Shown here in pieces: positions 34,757 to 44,046 of a DNA stretch of 64,000 bases. Each line of letters begins with the position of its first letter. The first letter of the stretch is position 1. Where the stretch lies: positions 1,302,001-1,366,000 of the forward strand of contig CAXXXL010000003.1 in the NCBI GenBank assembly GCA_963666505.2, written 5' to 3'. The notes beneath the pieces are model-generated. The model searched no databases. It saw nothing but the letters and a program-made list of their open reading frames with translations, and was not told the DNA's origin. The translations under genes and the position numbers were made by a program. This DNA is from JABGQS01 sp963666505. Lineage in GTDB: Bacteria; Bacillota; Clostridia; Christensenellales; SZUA-584.

Positions 34757-35920
34757 TCATTTTGATTTTTGAAAATATAGATCACTAATCACTTCTGAAG
34801 ACTTACGCTTGCTCTCGTCCACCACGTGTGCATACTGCTTTAGGGTAAACCGCGCATCTGTGTGCCCAACAAACTCCTGAACCGTTTTCGGTGATTGACC
34901 CGATTCAATCAAGTAGGTTACGACCGTATGTCGGAGATCGTGCAGCCGCATATTTGGGAAGCCTGCCGTAGTCGCCGCTTTTTTGAAATTTGCAGTCAGC
35001 TTGTTCGGTCGGATTGGCTGCCCAAGTTCATTAGTGAAAATCAAGAGAGAATTTAATTTATACATGTTTTTAATATTACGTTTCTTGAGCGATTTAAACG
35101 CATTTAACAGTACATCTGCCATGGGAAGTGTACGACGGGATGATTCGGTTTTTAACTCACTGATTTCAAGGCTGTGCGATGCTTCGACATAAATAAGAGA
35201 CCTTTTTATTGACAACGTCTTTTCTTTGAAATCAATATCTGACCAATACAAGCCGAGCGCTTCACTACGGCGAATGCCGAGCATTGCACACACCATGATT
35301 GCTTCGTAGAGCGGGCTATCCTGCAATTCTGCTATAATTTTTTTTAAGTCCTCTCGATCAGGTATGGTATATTCGAATCGCTTGTTTTTCGGCAAAGTAA
35401 TATTATCGCACGGATTGTGTGCGAGTAAGTTGGTATTGACTGCTTTACTTAATGCGGTTGATAATACTCCGTGTACATTTTTTATAGTCTTGGGGCTGTA
35501 TGTCTTAGCAGGGCTGACGAGAACCTCTTTGCCTTCAATTTTTCTGTACTTTGCAGCTTTGAATTCTGTTTTTAGCATCTTGTTATATATCTTCTGAATA
35601 TGCAATGTCGTGACATCTTTTAGGTGCATTTGACCAATGATCGGGATGATATGCTTTTTCATATAGCCTTCTGCTGCGGTTTTTGTATTTGGGCGCATGT
35701 GTGCACAGTATGTATCAAAATATTGCTTAAGATATTCTTCTAAACTTAGTTTTCCAGCATTGGCATATGTACCTGTTTGAATCTCATGCTCAATTTCTGA
35801 AGCGAATGCTTTCGCTTCTTTGGCTCTGCTGAAAGATTTATTTCTTTGCTTGCGTATTCCGTTTTCATATACATCATAACGTACACGATACTTGTCTCCA
35901 CGTTTATTAATAGTTGCCAT
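34757..35920 (-). CDS. int: tyrosine-type site-specific integrase
   Basis: A 387-residue recombinase of the Tn916/phage type. The N-terminal arm-binding domain (residues 1-55) begins ATINKRGDKYRVRYDVYENG. The core-binding domain (about 62-170) contains MRPNTKTAAEGYMKKHIIP. The catalytic domain shows all active residues: Arg in GIRRSEALGL near 220, HDLRHT near 325, GH in FVGHTDA near 347 and the Tyr nucleophile in KQYAHV near 359. GGAGG precedes the ATG. Its 3' end is 90 bases from tRNA-Gln, the usual arrangement at a tRNA attachment site. It presumably moves the 5-kb element up to about 39.9 kb. Confidence 0.92.
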   Translation of the reverse strand: MATINKRGDKYRVRYDVYENGIRKQRNKSFSRAKEAKAFASEIEHEIQTGTYANAGKLSLEEYLKQYFDTYCAHMRPNTKTAAEGYMKKHIIPIIGQMHLKDVTTLHIQKIYNKMLKTEFKAAKYRKIEGKEVLVSPAKTYSPKTIKNVHGVLSTALSKAVNTNLLAHNPCDNITLPKNKRFEYTIPDREDLKKIIAELQDSPLYEAIMVCAMLGIRRSEALGLYWSDIDFKEKTLSIKRSLIYVEASHSLEISELKTESSRRTLPMADVLLNAFKSLKKRNIKNMYKLNSLLIFTNELGQPIRPNKLTANFKKAATTAGFPNMRLHDLRHTVVTYLIESGQSPKTVQEFVGHTDARFTLKQYAHVVDESKRKSSEVISDLYFQKSK

Positions 35921-35996
35921 GCAAAACCTCCTTTGCTAATTATATTACTAGCCATAATTAACATTATACAGATTTGAGTGTACAAATAAATGGTCT

Positions 35997-37112
35997 TTAC
36001 TGTTTTTTATATTTTTTATATTTCCGGTCCCGATTAATCCACTCCATAAACTCATCCTTATCAATCCTTCCCGCTAGACACTGATCACGTTTTTCCTGTG
36101 CTTCGTCTGACCACTCAAGGAATTCAGCCTGCGTCATAGTACCAACACGCAAACGTGAATGGTTGCGCTTATACGCCCTGTGATACTCCTTGCGAATCGG
36201 ATCAGCATTAACCTTGTCCATATACTTATTCAGCGCCCCTATGTCTTTGCACGTCTTTTCAGGCTGATTTGCCAGCGGACGGAAGCAGTACTCAACATCT
36301 GTTCTGCCGTCAAGAATGAAATATCGCCCGCAATTGGCACACTTCTTTATCAATACTTCCTGTGTAATTATTTTCATCATTTCAAAACGCATCAGCGCCC
36401 ATCCAGTAGGCAGCACAGTCATTTCTGCTATCTGTGGTTTTTGTTTTTTCAGCTTGTCTGCCAGCTCTTCGATTGAGAAATCTCCTTCAGGCTGGATATC
36501 TACACTTATGACAAGCTGGGAAGAAAAAGTCTCTGTCTCAAAATAAAGCGGCTGCTCTTCCTTTGATTTACGCCACTGCTCATAGATATAAAGTCTTTCT
36601 ATAGGCTTAAGCTGCATATATTCTTCATTACTTGCACCGTCTACACAAAACTCTAACTGCTGCTTCATAAACGATTGCATTCCAAGTGCATGTGAGGAAA
36701 ATATACCAATCAGAAATGGCTTTGAGACCGTCCTATATGTGACGCTTTTAAAGCGATCGCTGTTCTGCCCCAGGAACAAGATTTCCTGCTTGTATCGGGC
36801 GCTCAACGCCTCAAAACCAGCCTTTGTGCCGGGGCTCTGGTTGATGATCGTATCTAAGAACAATTCAACAAAGAAGCGTAAGTAAATGTTTTGCATATCA
36901 AGCTTTTTAAGTATCCATTCAAAATCAGGGTCTTTCACATTGTAAGCAAAGCTGTATGCTTGATCCAATGCTTTGTTTAGCTTTGTTAAATCGTAATAAA
37001 CAAAATCGAGCAATTGCTCTCCAACTAAAGATTCTTTCTGAGAACGCAATCCGTTTTGACCTTCAATAAGAACCTGCATTTTGTTATCAAACATTCTTGC
37101 ATAGTATGCCAT
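35997..37112 (-). CDS. DUF6076 protein with C-terminal zinc-ribbon
   Basis: A 371-residue soluble protein of the mobile element, family DUF6076. The long N-terminal helical domain (about 1-235) has no known motif. Residues about 255-285 form a metal ribbon (KKCANCGRYFILDGR, then EYC with a nearby TCKD), followed by a very basic tail ending DRKYKKYKKQ, suggesting nucleic-acid binding. It is found next to integrases of clostridial elements. It is divergent from the HTH gene; both share the 235-base control region with repeated boxes. Confidence 0.72.
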   Translation of the reverse strand: MAYYARMFDNKMQVLIEGQNGLRSQKESLVGEQLLDFVYYDLTKLNKALDQAYSFAYNVKDPDFEWILKKLDMQNIYLRFFVELFLDTIINQSPGTKAGFEALSARYKQEILFLGQNSDRFKSVTYRTVSKPFLIGIFSSHALGMQSFMKQQLEFCVDGASNEEYMQLKPIERLYIYEQWRKSKEEQPLYFETETFSSQLVISVDIQPEGDFSIEELADKLKKQKPQIAEMTVLPTGWALMRFEMMKIITQEVLIKKCANCGRYFILDGRTDVEYCFRPLANQPEKTCKDIGALNKYMDKVNADPIRKEYHRAYKRNHSRLRVGTMTQAEFLEWSDEAQEKRDQCLAGRIDKDEFMEWINRDRKYKKYKKQ

Positions 37113-37125
37113 ATAACTCTCCTAG

Positions 37126-37295
37126 AAAACGACTATCATTATAAACAGTAAACGAAAACGATAAGTCATTAAATAAATTGTCCAAATCTATTGCAATCAT
37201 ATCATTTAGCACTTATTATGTCAATACGGAAAATAACAATACGCAGTACGATAGTCGTTATACAGAGGGGAGGAAAATGAACTTAACGACTAATT
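37126..37295. repeat. four repeated AACGACTA-type boxes in the divergent control region
   Basis: AAAACGACTATCATT (37126-37140), AAAACGATAAGTCATT (37155-37170, diverged), GATAGTCGTT (37250-37259, inverted) and TTAACGACTAATT (37283-37295) share the core AACGACTA. They lie between the DUF6076 gene and the HTH/ATPase operon and could be operator or iteron-like sites for the element's own regulator or replication protein. Confidence 0.5.
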
Positions 37296-37306
37296 GCCGC
37301 AAATAA
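37277..37306 (+). CDS. putative 9-residue leader peptide
   Basis: ATG AAC TTA ACG ACT AAT TGC CGC AAA TAA has a very strong ribosome site (GAGGGGAGG) 4 bases upstream. Its stop overlaps a 7-bp hairpin TTGCCGC/GCGGCAA (37294-37312), 42 bases ahead of the HTH gene. The ribosome site is stronger than expected by chance, but so short an ORF cannot be proven from sequence. Confidence 0.35.
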   Translation: MNLTTNCRK

Positions 37307-37347
37307 GCGGCAAGAGAAGAACCTTTAAAAATGAATAGGAGGAACAT

Positions 37348-37554
37348 ATGAAAACAAACAAAACATCTTACGACCAATTGCCTATAATGCTTAATGCAAA
37401 CGCAGTCGCACGAACGCTCGGCATATCACGTGCCGGAGCATATGAATTGATGCACAGCGAAGGATTCCCGACATTGCGTATCGGTAAACGCATGATGGTA
37501 AGCAAAGAACATTTTATCCAATGGATTGAAAACAACAGTGGTGAAGCGGTATGA
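37348..37554 (+). CDS. excisionase-like helix-turn-helix protein
   Basis: A 68-residue MerR-type/excisionase HTH protein. LNANAVARTLGISRAGAYEL forms the HTH and FPTLRIGKRMMVSKEHFIQWI the wing usual in element-encoded excisionases. AGGAGG precedes the ATG. Its stop overlaps the next gene by 4 bases (ATGA). It probably regulates excision, or the divergent genes, through the repeated boxes upstream. Confidence 0.8.
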   Translation: MKTNKTSYDQLPIMLNANAVARTLGISRAGAYELMHSEGFPTLRIGKRMMVSKEHFIQWIENNSGEAV

Positions 37555-38606
37555 GCAAGCTGCGAACTGTTGATGCTGAAACATTGTTGGCAACTCCGCT
37601 TAAATCCGTCTCGTTTATCGTGGACGGGCTTATACCACGAGGGTTGCATATACTTGCCGGAAGTCCAAAGATAGGCAAGAGCTGGTTGGTGCTTTGGCTG
37701 GGCTTGAAGGTGTCAGCGGGCGAGCCGGTGTGGGGACGTACGGTAAACAGCTGTGGTGTGCTGTATCTCTGTCTTGAAGATACATATAACCGAATCCAGA
37801 ACCGTTTATTTGAGATTACAGATACAGCTCCTTCAAATTTATATTTTGCTGTCATGGCTGATGTGTTGGGTTCTGGATTAGAACAGCAGATCACTGCTTT
37901 CCTGAAACAGGAACCTGATACAAAGCTTATTGTGATCGATACTCTGCAGCGCATACGCTGCGTTGACATGTCATCAAATGCCTATGCAAATGATTACAAG
38001 GATATCTGTGAGTTAAAGAAGATCGCAGATAAGCACAGTATTGCAATTATGCTGGTACATCACTTGCGAAAGCATTCTGATAAAGATCCGTTTAATATGG
38101 TATCCGGCACCACCGGTATTACTGGCGGTGTGGATACAACATTTGTACTGGAAAAGGATAAGCGCTCTGACAATACTGCAAAGCTGTATGTGACAGGAAG
38201 AGACGTAGAATACCTCGAGTTGTCATTGCAGTTCGAAAACTGTGTATGGGCATGCTTGTCCTTCAAAGACTCCGAAGAAGTTAGGAAACGTGAAACTCCG
38301 GAGTTTATATTTCAAACAATAAGCTTCATGGCTGGACGCAAAGAATGGTGCAGCAGCGCAACGGAACTACTACAAGAAATGAACGATACCATAACAGCGG
38401 TCAACACGGTTACAAAACTGCTGAATCAGTATCACGATACTTTAGCTGAAGACGGTGTTGAGTATCGCTATTACCGCACAGGAAAAAGCCGGCTGATCCG
38501 GCTTAAAAGTGACGGTTATGACAGTTGTGACAGTTATATCCCTATCGGGGAACAACCGTCACAGCCGTCACAAACTGTCACCTGCGGTGGCAGTAATGGG
38601 GTGTAG
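37551..38606 (+). CDS. RepA-like AAA ATPase of the mobile element
   Basis: A 351-residue hexameric-helicase-like ATPase of the RepA/RSF1010 class. Walker A GSPKIGKSWL is near residue 40, Walker B VIDTLQRIRC near 128, and MLVHHLRKHS near 168 and VSGTTGITGGVDTTFVL near 185 complete the RecA-like core. A small C-terminal winged-helix-like tail (EWCSSATELLQEMN) follows. Such proteins replicate or maintain integrative elements and plasmids. It is translationally coupled to the HTH gene. The oriT lies directly after its stop. Confidence 0.82.
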   Translation: MSKLRTVDAETLLATPLKSVSFIVDGLIPRGLHILAGSPKIGKSWLVLWLGLKVSAGEPVWGRTVNSCGVLYLCLEDTYNRIQNRLFEITDTAPSNLYFAVMADVLGSGLEQQITAFLKQEPDTKLIVIDTLQRIRCVDMSSNAYANDYKDICELKKIADKHSIAIMLVHHLRKHSDKDPFNMVSGTTGITGGVDTTFVLEKDKRSDNTAKLYVTGRDVEYLELSLQFENCVWACLSFKDSEEVRKRETPEFIFQTISFMAGRKEWCSSATELLQEMNDTITAVNTVTKLLNQYHDTLAEDGVEYRYYRTGKSRLIRLKSDGYDSCDSYIPIGEQPSQPSQTVTCGGSNGV

Positions 38607-38625
38607 GGGATATCCCCTGCCACAC

Positions 38626-38656
38626 ACCTTGCTTGCAAGGTCTAGTGTGTTACACC
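38626..38656 (+). other. oriT: origin of transfer (oriT), MobV type
   Basis: A 7-bp hairpin ACCTTGC/GCAAGGT (38626-38641) is followed by GGTCTA-GTGTGT-TACACC, an imperfect hairpin whose loop exposes GTGTG/T. TAGTGTGTTA at 38643-38652 is the nick-site core of pMV158-like MobV plasmids, where the relaxase cuts between G and T. Size, loop placement and position upstream of a MobV gene agree with that model. Confidence 0.75.
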
Positions 38657-38819
38657 GCTATGATTGTTGTTGCTCGGTCGGTCTGCTGCAATGTTGCAGG
38701 CCGGTCGAGTTGCTGAATACTATGCCTTTTGTGCGGTGATTTTTGAAGATGACACAGCGGATTTAAATATCAATAGAGGTGTACTGAAAAAGGAATACAT
38801 GCATAAGAAAGGAGCTCAT

Positions 38820-39758
38820 ATGCCATATGCTATCATGAGATTTGCTAAAAGAAAAAGAGGGTCGATTAACTCAATGGAAGCTCATAACGAGAGGAAGAAA
38901 GAACAATACAAAAGTAATCCTGATATAGATAAAACGAGAACTGCGAAAAACTATCATTTAATACAGCCGCAGCATAAATACTATGCTGAGATTATGAAAA
39001 GGATTGAAGGATCGAAGTGCCGAGTACGTAAAGACAGTGTTCTTATGATAGAAACGCTGGTTACAGCCAGCCCGGAGTTTATTACGATACTGACTGAAAA
39101 GGAGGAACGTGAATATTTTCTGCGTGCATTAGCTTTTATTAGAGAAGAGGTAGGAGAAGATAACGTGTTTGCAGCTACAGTACACATGGATGAAAGGAAT
39201 CCGCACATGCATGTTTGTTTTGTTCCTATTACACCTGATAACCGATTATCTGCCAAGACGACAATAGGAAACCAGAAGAAGCTGTCAGAGTGGCAGACGA
39301 AGTTTCACGAACATATGTCACAACGTTGGAACGTATTGGAACGTGGTATATCGGCGATGGAAACACATCGAAAGCATATCCCTGTTTGGCAGTTCAAGAA
39401 GGCTCAAAGGCTTGACAAACAGGCTGAAAAAATAAAGCATTTGATGGAAGATATAAATGCGTTTAACGTTGGCAAGAAACGTGAAGAAGCGATTGAGGCA
39501 TTAGCGGTTTGGCTGCCGCAGGCAGAGAAGTTTTTAGCTCAGACGAAAAGCTCACAGGATTATATTGAGCAACTAACGGATAAGAACTCTGAGCTTACAC
39601 AGAAGCTGATGGATAAAGATGAGCGATATTCAGAGCTTAGCATGGAGGCAGCTTACATGAGGCATACATTAGAGAAGCAAAAGCGGTTGTTCGATAAGAT
39701 CCCAAAGGAGATATTGATGGAAATAAAGCAAAAGAAAGAGTTTGGGAAAATGCGATAA
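38820..39758 (+). CDS. mob: MobV family relaxase (Pre/Mob)
   Basis: About 312 residues. PYAIMRFAKRKRGSINSMEA with HNERKK, the N-terminal Mob/Pre signature, is followed by TAKNYHLI and by the metal-binding triad region TVHMDERNPHMHVCFVPIT near residues 120-138 (HxDExxPHxH). This relaxase nicks oriT and leads the strand during mobilization by a helper. A C-terminal coiled coil (about 215-300) is typical. The ATG at 38820 has AAAGGAG upstream and begins with the family motif; the frame back to 38664 crosses the oriT and is spurious. Confidence 0.9.
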   Translation: MPYAIMRFAKRKRGSINSMEAHNERKKEQYKSNPDIDKTRTAKNYHLIQPQHKYYAEIMKRIEGSKCRVRKDSVLMIETLVTASPEFITILTEKEEREYFLRALAFIREEVGEDNVFAATVHMDERNPHMHVCFVPITPDNRLSAKTTIGNQKKLSEWQTKFHEHMSQRWNVLERGISAMETHRKHIPVWQFKKAQRLDKQAEKIKHLMEDINAFNVGKKREEAIEALAVWLPQAEKFLAQTKSSQDYIEQLTDKNSELTQKLMDKDERYSELSMEAAYMRHTLEKQKRLFDKIPKEILMEIKQKKEFGKMR

Positions 39759-39763
39759 TACGA

Positions 39764-39807
39764 TTGGCGTACACTGTGGGTGACAAGACACCCACAGTGT
39801 ACGCCAA
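39764..39807. repeat. perfect 19-bp inverted repeat after the relaxase gene
   Basis: A 19-bp stem with a 6-base loop (ACAAGA); arms are 39764-39782 and 39789-39807, with core ACACTGTGGGTG. No T run follows. It may end the mob transcript or be a structural element of the mobile element's right side. Confidence 0.75.
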
Positions 39808-40526
39808 GAATAACAAACATTATGTAATATTATAGAAGATCCGTCATGCATAGTGGGTGACAAGATTTTTGTGTGGCTGACATAGTGTGTGGCTGTATTA
39901 ACTTGTCATTTAGTTAAAGAGAACCTCGGTACAAGAAAGAATATAAAGAAGAGTACAATAACAATAATTGGAGCATTTATCCAGAACATCAAGGGCTAAT
40001 AAGCCGTAAGGGACTCGTTTAGGAGTAATCCGATAAAATACATATAAATAGGTGCCGTAATGTTCACTGTTCATGCGGCTTTTTTAGTTTTTAGAGAGAG
40101 GTATCTCAATTATCTCTATTAGAAAAAATTAATTTATGTATCAATATTATCTAGGCCTAAAAAATCGAAAGAGTTAAAAAAGACTTTTGATGGGCAATCC
40201 GCACATTTCAAAACTTTTTAATCCAGTACTATTGAAGATTGATGCGGTTTTTACAAATTTCAAAAAGACGGTTGTTAGTTATATATAAAAAAAAACAGTT
40301 AAAAGCTATATATTCATAATAGAGAATTGGAAGATTAACAAAAAAATAATTTGTGCAGCATATACTAAAAAATATAGGGGTATATGTAAAAACAATAATA
40401 ATAATAAAAAATTAGGATAATAATAAAAAAAATAAGGTACGTAATTAATAAAAAATATGATAGTATTACTAATAGCACACAAATTACTATACCTTACTTT
40501 ATAATTTTAGGATATATTAGATTAAT
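39808..40526 (+). other. gene-free stretch at the right side of the mobile element
   Basis: About 720 bases with no credible gene. Near 39850-39900 GTGGGTGACAAGA from the palindrome recurs and TGTGTGGCTG occurs twice. A hairpin GCCG/CGGC followed by TTTTTT lies near 40060-40085. From about 40100 the sequence is strongly AT-rich with homopolymer runs and no repeat I can define, ending in the upstream region of the kinase gene. The right boundary of the element is probably in here, but I see no copy of the tRNA-Gln 3' end. Confidence 0.55.
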
Positions 40527-42416
40527 ATGAAAAAAAGTTTAAAAAGTTTTTTTCAACGCATTGATTATCGTATTCAGAAGCGACTGCGTAATTCAAAAAT
40601 CAGCCGAAGGCTAAGTATGTCATTCGTTCTTTTTTCTACGGTACCGATAATATTAATAAGTGTTTTCTTTTACTATACTACTTACCGTGACAATGAAATC
40701 AAATCCATAGAATACAGTAAAAACATATCAACCCAGGTCATGGAGAATATATCTAACATCTTTGATAACTATGTTGAGCAGTTTGAAAGCATTGCTATGG
40801 ACAATACGACTATTGCGCAGATATATACCTATGATGATTTAAAGATAAACCAGCAGGTGGAAGTGTACAGTACAATTCGCTATAATCTTGCATCAATCGT
40901 ATGCACCAGCAAAGGCATTGATGCCTTTGAGATCCGTACAAACAGCGGAGAGCGTATATACTGCGGGGCTCCCGTAACGGCCGAAGATATGCAGCAGAGT
41001 CCCATATTGCTTGATGCGGTCAACAGAAACCTGATGGCATGGAATATCGGGCAGAAAGAGATAGACGGTGGAGACTCCCTAAACATAATACTGTCCAAAA
41101 AAATGGTACTGCAGTTCGAAGAGGATATAACAGGTTTTGCAATGATGACGATTGACCGGCGGTATATCGACAAGATATGCAGCCAGAATGTCAACGAAGA
41201 GAACATGCAGATAATTATTACCGACGAGCAGGGCACGATTATCTCACACCCGGATGAGAGTAAAGTGCTTTCTCAAATGGATCAGGGCATCATGGACTAC
41301 ATATCAGATATGGAAGAGGCTGACGGCAGCGACGAGCGTTTCTTTAATATTAAAATAGACGGCGAAGAGCTGCTTGTTTCATATGATATACTTTCAAGAA
41401 ACAAATGGCGTGTAATCAGCATTATACCTTATTCGTACCTGATGCAAAGCACTACAAAAAATATGCAGATTGCTTTTTTGGCAGTGTCGGCACTGATTTT
41501 GTTTTCGATATGGGTTGCTTCATTCGTCACCAAGAGTATTTCGCTGCCTGTAAAGCATCTCATAACAGCTATGGACGAAGCCGGGTGGGGGAACCTTAAA
41601 GTCCGGGTGGACGAAACATGGACAGACAGCCGGGACGAGCACGCACAGCTCGCACAGGGATTTAATGACATGACGTCACGCCTGCAAACTTTGATAGACG
41701 AGGTTTACCAGGCCGAAATAAACAAGAAAGAGTTGGAATTCCGTAAAAAGGAGGCTGAACTAAACGCCCTTCAGCAGCAGATAAACCCACATTTTCTCTA
41801 TAATACTCTTGAAACCATATACTGGATGGCTATGTCAAAAAACGAAAAAGAGATAGGCGAGATGGTTACTGCGCTTGGGAACTTCTTCCGGAAGAGCATC
41901 AATAAAGGGATTGAGTACGTTACAGTTGCAGAGGAAGTCAAAAATGTTCAGTACTATGTATATCTGCAGAAGATAAGATTCAGAGAGCGGTTTAATGTGG
42001 TTTGGGATATTTCAGAGGATATAACAAACTATAGGATAATAAAACTGGTACTTCAACCTATTATAGAGAATTCAATAATACACGGCGTTGAAAGCCTGGA
42101 ATGCGGAGGCCTAATAATCGTTAAAGGCTACAAAAAAAACGAACGGCTTTATTTCGAGGTTATAGATAACGGCAAAGGAATGTCTGCGAATAAGCTGCGG
42201 AAATTTGAAGAACACATCAACGATGCAGATTCGGATACCGGAAAGAGTGTGGGGATAAAAAATGTGCACCAGCGTATCAGGTTGTATTACGGTAAGGAGT
42301 ACGGAATAAAAATCACCAGCAGTGAAAACAAAGGGACACGTGTGGTTCTGGAGATGCCGATCATCAATGAGCAGGAACCCCATCCGGTTCCGGGAAAGGA
42401 GCAAGAGGATGTATAA
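40527..42416 (+). CDS. YesM-type sensor histidine kinase
   Basis: A 629-residue membrane kinase. Two hydrophobic helices (about residues 27-48 and 310-332) bracket a large extracellular sensing domain of about 260 residues. HAMP-like residues 333-390 follow, then a LytS/YesM-class His-kinase domain. The phosphorylated His is in INPHFLYNTLETI near residue 421 and the ATP lid begins NSIIHGVE near 510; DNGKGMSANKLRKF and KSVGIKNVHQRIRLYYG complete the ATPase. It pairs with the overlapping AraC-type regulator (8 bases) and likely senses a sugar, perhaps through the binding protein encoded next. Confidence 0.9.
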   Translation: MKKSLKSFFQRIDYRIQKRLRNSKISRRLSMSFVLFSTVPIILISVFFYYTTYRDNEIKSIEYSKNISTQVMENISNIFDNYVEQFESIAMDNTTIAQIYTYDDLKINQQVEVYSTIRYNLASIVCTSKGIDAFEIRTNSGERIYCGAPVTAEDMQQSPILLDAVNRNLMAWNIGQKEIDGGDSLNIILSKKMVLQFEEDITGFAMMTIDRRYIDKICSQNVNEENMQIIITDEQGTIISHPDESKVLSQMDQGIMDYISDMEEADGSDERFFNIKIDGEELLVSYDILSRNKWRVISIIPYSYLMQSTTKNMQIAFLAVSALILFSIWVASFVTKSISLPVKHLITAMDEAGWGNLKVRVDETWTDSRDEHAQLAQGFNDMTSRLQTLIDEVYQAEINKKELEFRKKEAELNALQQQINPHFLYNTLETIYWMAMSKNEKEIGEMVTALGNFFRKSINKGIEYVTVAEEVKNVQYYVYLQKIRFRERFNVVWDISEDITNYRIIKLVLQPIIENSIIHGVESLECGGLIIVKGYKKNERLYFEVIDNGKGMSANKLRKFEEHINDADSDTGKSVGIKNVHQRIRLYYGKEYGIKITSSENKGTRVVLEMPIINEQEPHPVPGKEQEDV

Positions 42417-44046
42417 GCTTCTTGTGGTCGAAGACGAAGAGGCAATCCGCAAAGGAATAATTAACAGTATCGCCTGGGAAGAGCTCGGTTATGAGGTAAT
42501 CGGCGAAGTTTCAAACGGCCGTGAAGGGCTTGAGTTTGCTCTGCGTGAAAAGCCGGACGTTATTCTTACGGACGTTCGTATGCCGGTAATGGATGGGCTT
42601 GAGATGGCACAAGCCGTGCTAAACAAGCATAATGATGTTCGGATTGTTATACTTAGCGGCTTTGCTGATTTCGAGTATGCACAGCAGGCAATACGTTTCC
42701 AGGTATATGACTATTTGCTTAAACCAACAGATAACAATAAATTCATACAATGCTTTATTCGCCTGAAAAACGAATTGGATGAGGAAAAAAACGAGTTTAT
42801 GAGCCAGATCTCCAAGCAGGAGAAGATGTACGAAGGGCTGCTTAAAATGCGTGAAGATTTCATAATAAAAGCTCTTGACTATGAAATGGCAGCAGGCAAT
42901 CTGCTATCCGACTGGCTTGAATACCTTGAAATAGACTTCACCGGAAGGGATTTTGCAGCAGGTGTAATAAAAATTGAGTTAAGTGAAACATTTATAAAGG
43001 AAGTGTGGGGAAATGAGGGGGAACTGCTAAGATTTTCATATTACAATATCGCTAACGAACTTTTGCTCGGAGGCTGCCTTGGGATACCTGTTGTAAAAAG
43101 CCTCCGTGAGATAATATTCATATTCAACTTCAAAGGAATGGCTGTCAACCAAAACAAGGCGATAACAATACTTAAAAAAGGCTCACAGGTGCTTAGCGAA
43201 CTGCTGGGCAACAAATATATACGTATTTCTTCCGGGCTTGGTATAGCGGTACCGGATTTCTCAGAGCTGCCAAAGTCATATGACCAGGCAAGCATAAGTA
43301 TGGACAAGGCATTTTATAATAACGACAGCGGATGCTATGTTTACCGAGAAGCAGAAGAAAAAGCACAGGCACATAAGAAATGGCTTGAGAATTACCCTTC
43401 TGATTCAAATGAAATTTTGGACGAAACACTTGCAGGAAATACTGATTATGTTATGAAGCTTATATCAGTAATGTTTGATAATTTTCAACGAAAAAGCCTT
43501 TCATCAAGCCTTGTAATGGATTACGCTTATAATCTCTGCTTCAAAATGCATTCCAACATCGTTGACCGAATATCCGGAGACGGACAGCATTTAACAAAAC
43601 ACGATTATAAAAATGATATTTATGAAATGGTGTCAATCGAAGGGCTGAGGGAATATATATTAGCTGTTTTCAAAGAAGCTGCTACTATTTTTTCTGAAAA
43701 GACCAGCAAGTCTAAAGATATCATAAAGAACGTTAAAAGATACATTCAGAAAAATTATTCAACAGACATATCATTGGAGCTGTTAAGCAGTAAAATGTTT
43801 ATATCTCCATCCTATCTTAGCTATTTATTTAAAAAGGTCGAAGGTCAAAGCTATTCAAATTATCTTAAAAATATCCGGCTTAACCGAGCAAAAGAGCTTT
43901 TAATAAATAACGACAGTTTAAAAGTTTTTGAGGTCTGTTATATGGTAGGTTATAAGGAGTATAAGTATTTTTCACAACAATTCAAAAAGGCCTTTGGCAT
44001 GAATCCTACTGAGATAAGAAAAACAACAATGAGGAACAGCGGATGA
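42409..44046 (+). CDS. YesN-type response regulator with AraC DNA-binding domain
   Basis: A 545-residue cytosolic regulator. The receiver domain (residues 1-120) has EDEEAIRKG and the phosphorylated Asp in VILTDVRMPVMDGLEM near 55. A long middle domain (about 130-420) is present in the class. The AraC-type HTH pair (about 440-545) has ISLELLSSKMFISPSYLSYLFKKV and VCYMVGYKEYKYFSQQFKKAFGMNPTEIRK (segments). It overlaps the kinase and ends 4 bases into the first binding-protein gene. The ATG at 42409, with AAAGGAGCAAGAGG upstream, replaces the longer frame from 42322. It is expected to activate the transporter operon. Confidence 0.88.
   Translation: MYKLLVVEDEEAIRKGIINSIAWEELGYEVIGEVSNGREGLEFALREKPDVILTDVRMPVMDGLEMAQAVLNKHNDVRIVILSGFADFEYAQQAIRFQVYDYLLKPTDNNKFIQCFIRLKNELDEEKNEFMSQISKQEKMYEGLLKMREDFIIKALDYEMAAGNLLSDWLEYLEIDFTGRDFAAGVIKIELSETFIKEVWGNEGELLRFSYYNIANELLLGGCLGIPVVKSLREIIFIFNFKGMAVNQNKAITILKKGSQVLSELLGNKYIRISSGLGIAVPDFSELPKSYDQASISMDKAFYNNDSGCYVYREAEEKAQAHKKWLENYPSDSNEILDETLAGNTDYVMKLISVMFDNFQRKSLSSSLVMDYAYNLCFKMHSNIVDRISGDGQHLTKHDYKNDIYEMVSIEGLREYILAVFKEAATIFSEKTSKSKDIIKNVKRYIQKNYSTDISLELLSSKMFISPSYLSYLFKKVEGQSYSNYLKNIRLNRAKELLINNDSLKVFEVCYMVGYKEYKYFSQQFKKAFGMNPTEIRKTTMRNSG

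Noticed and set aside
38509..38739. 76-residue frame covering the oriT region
   Set aside because: Overlaps the ATPase 3' end and the oriT hairpins, and has no ribosome site.
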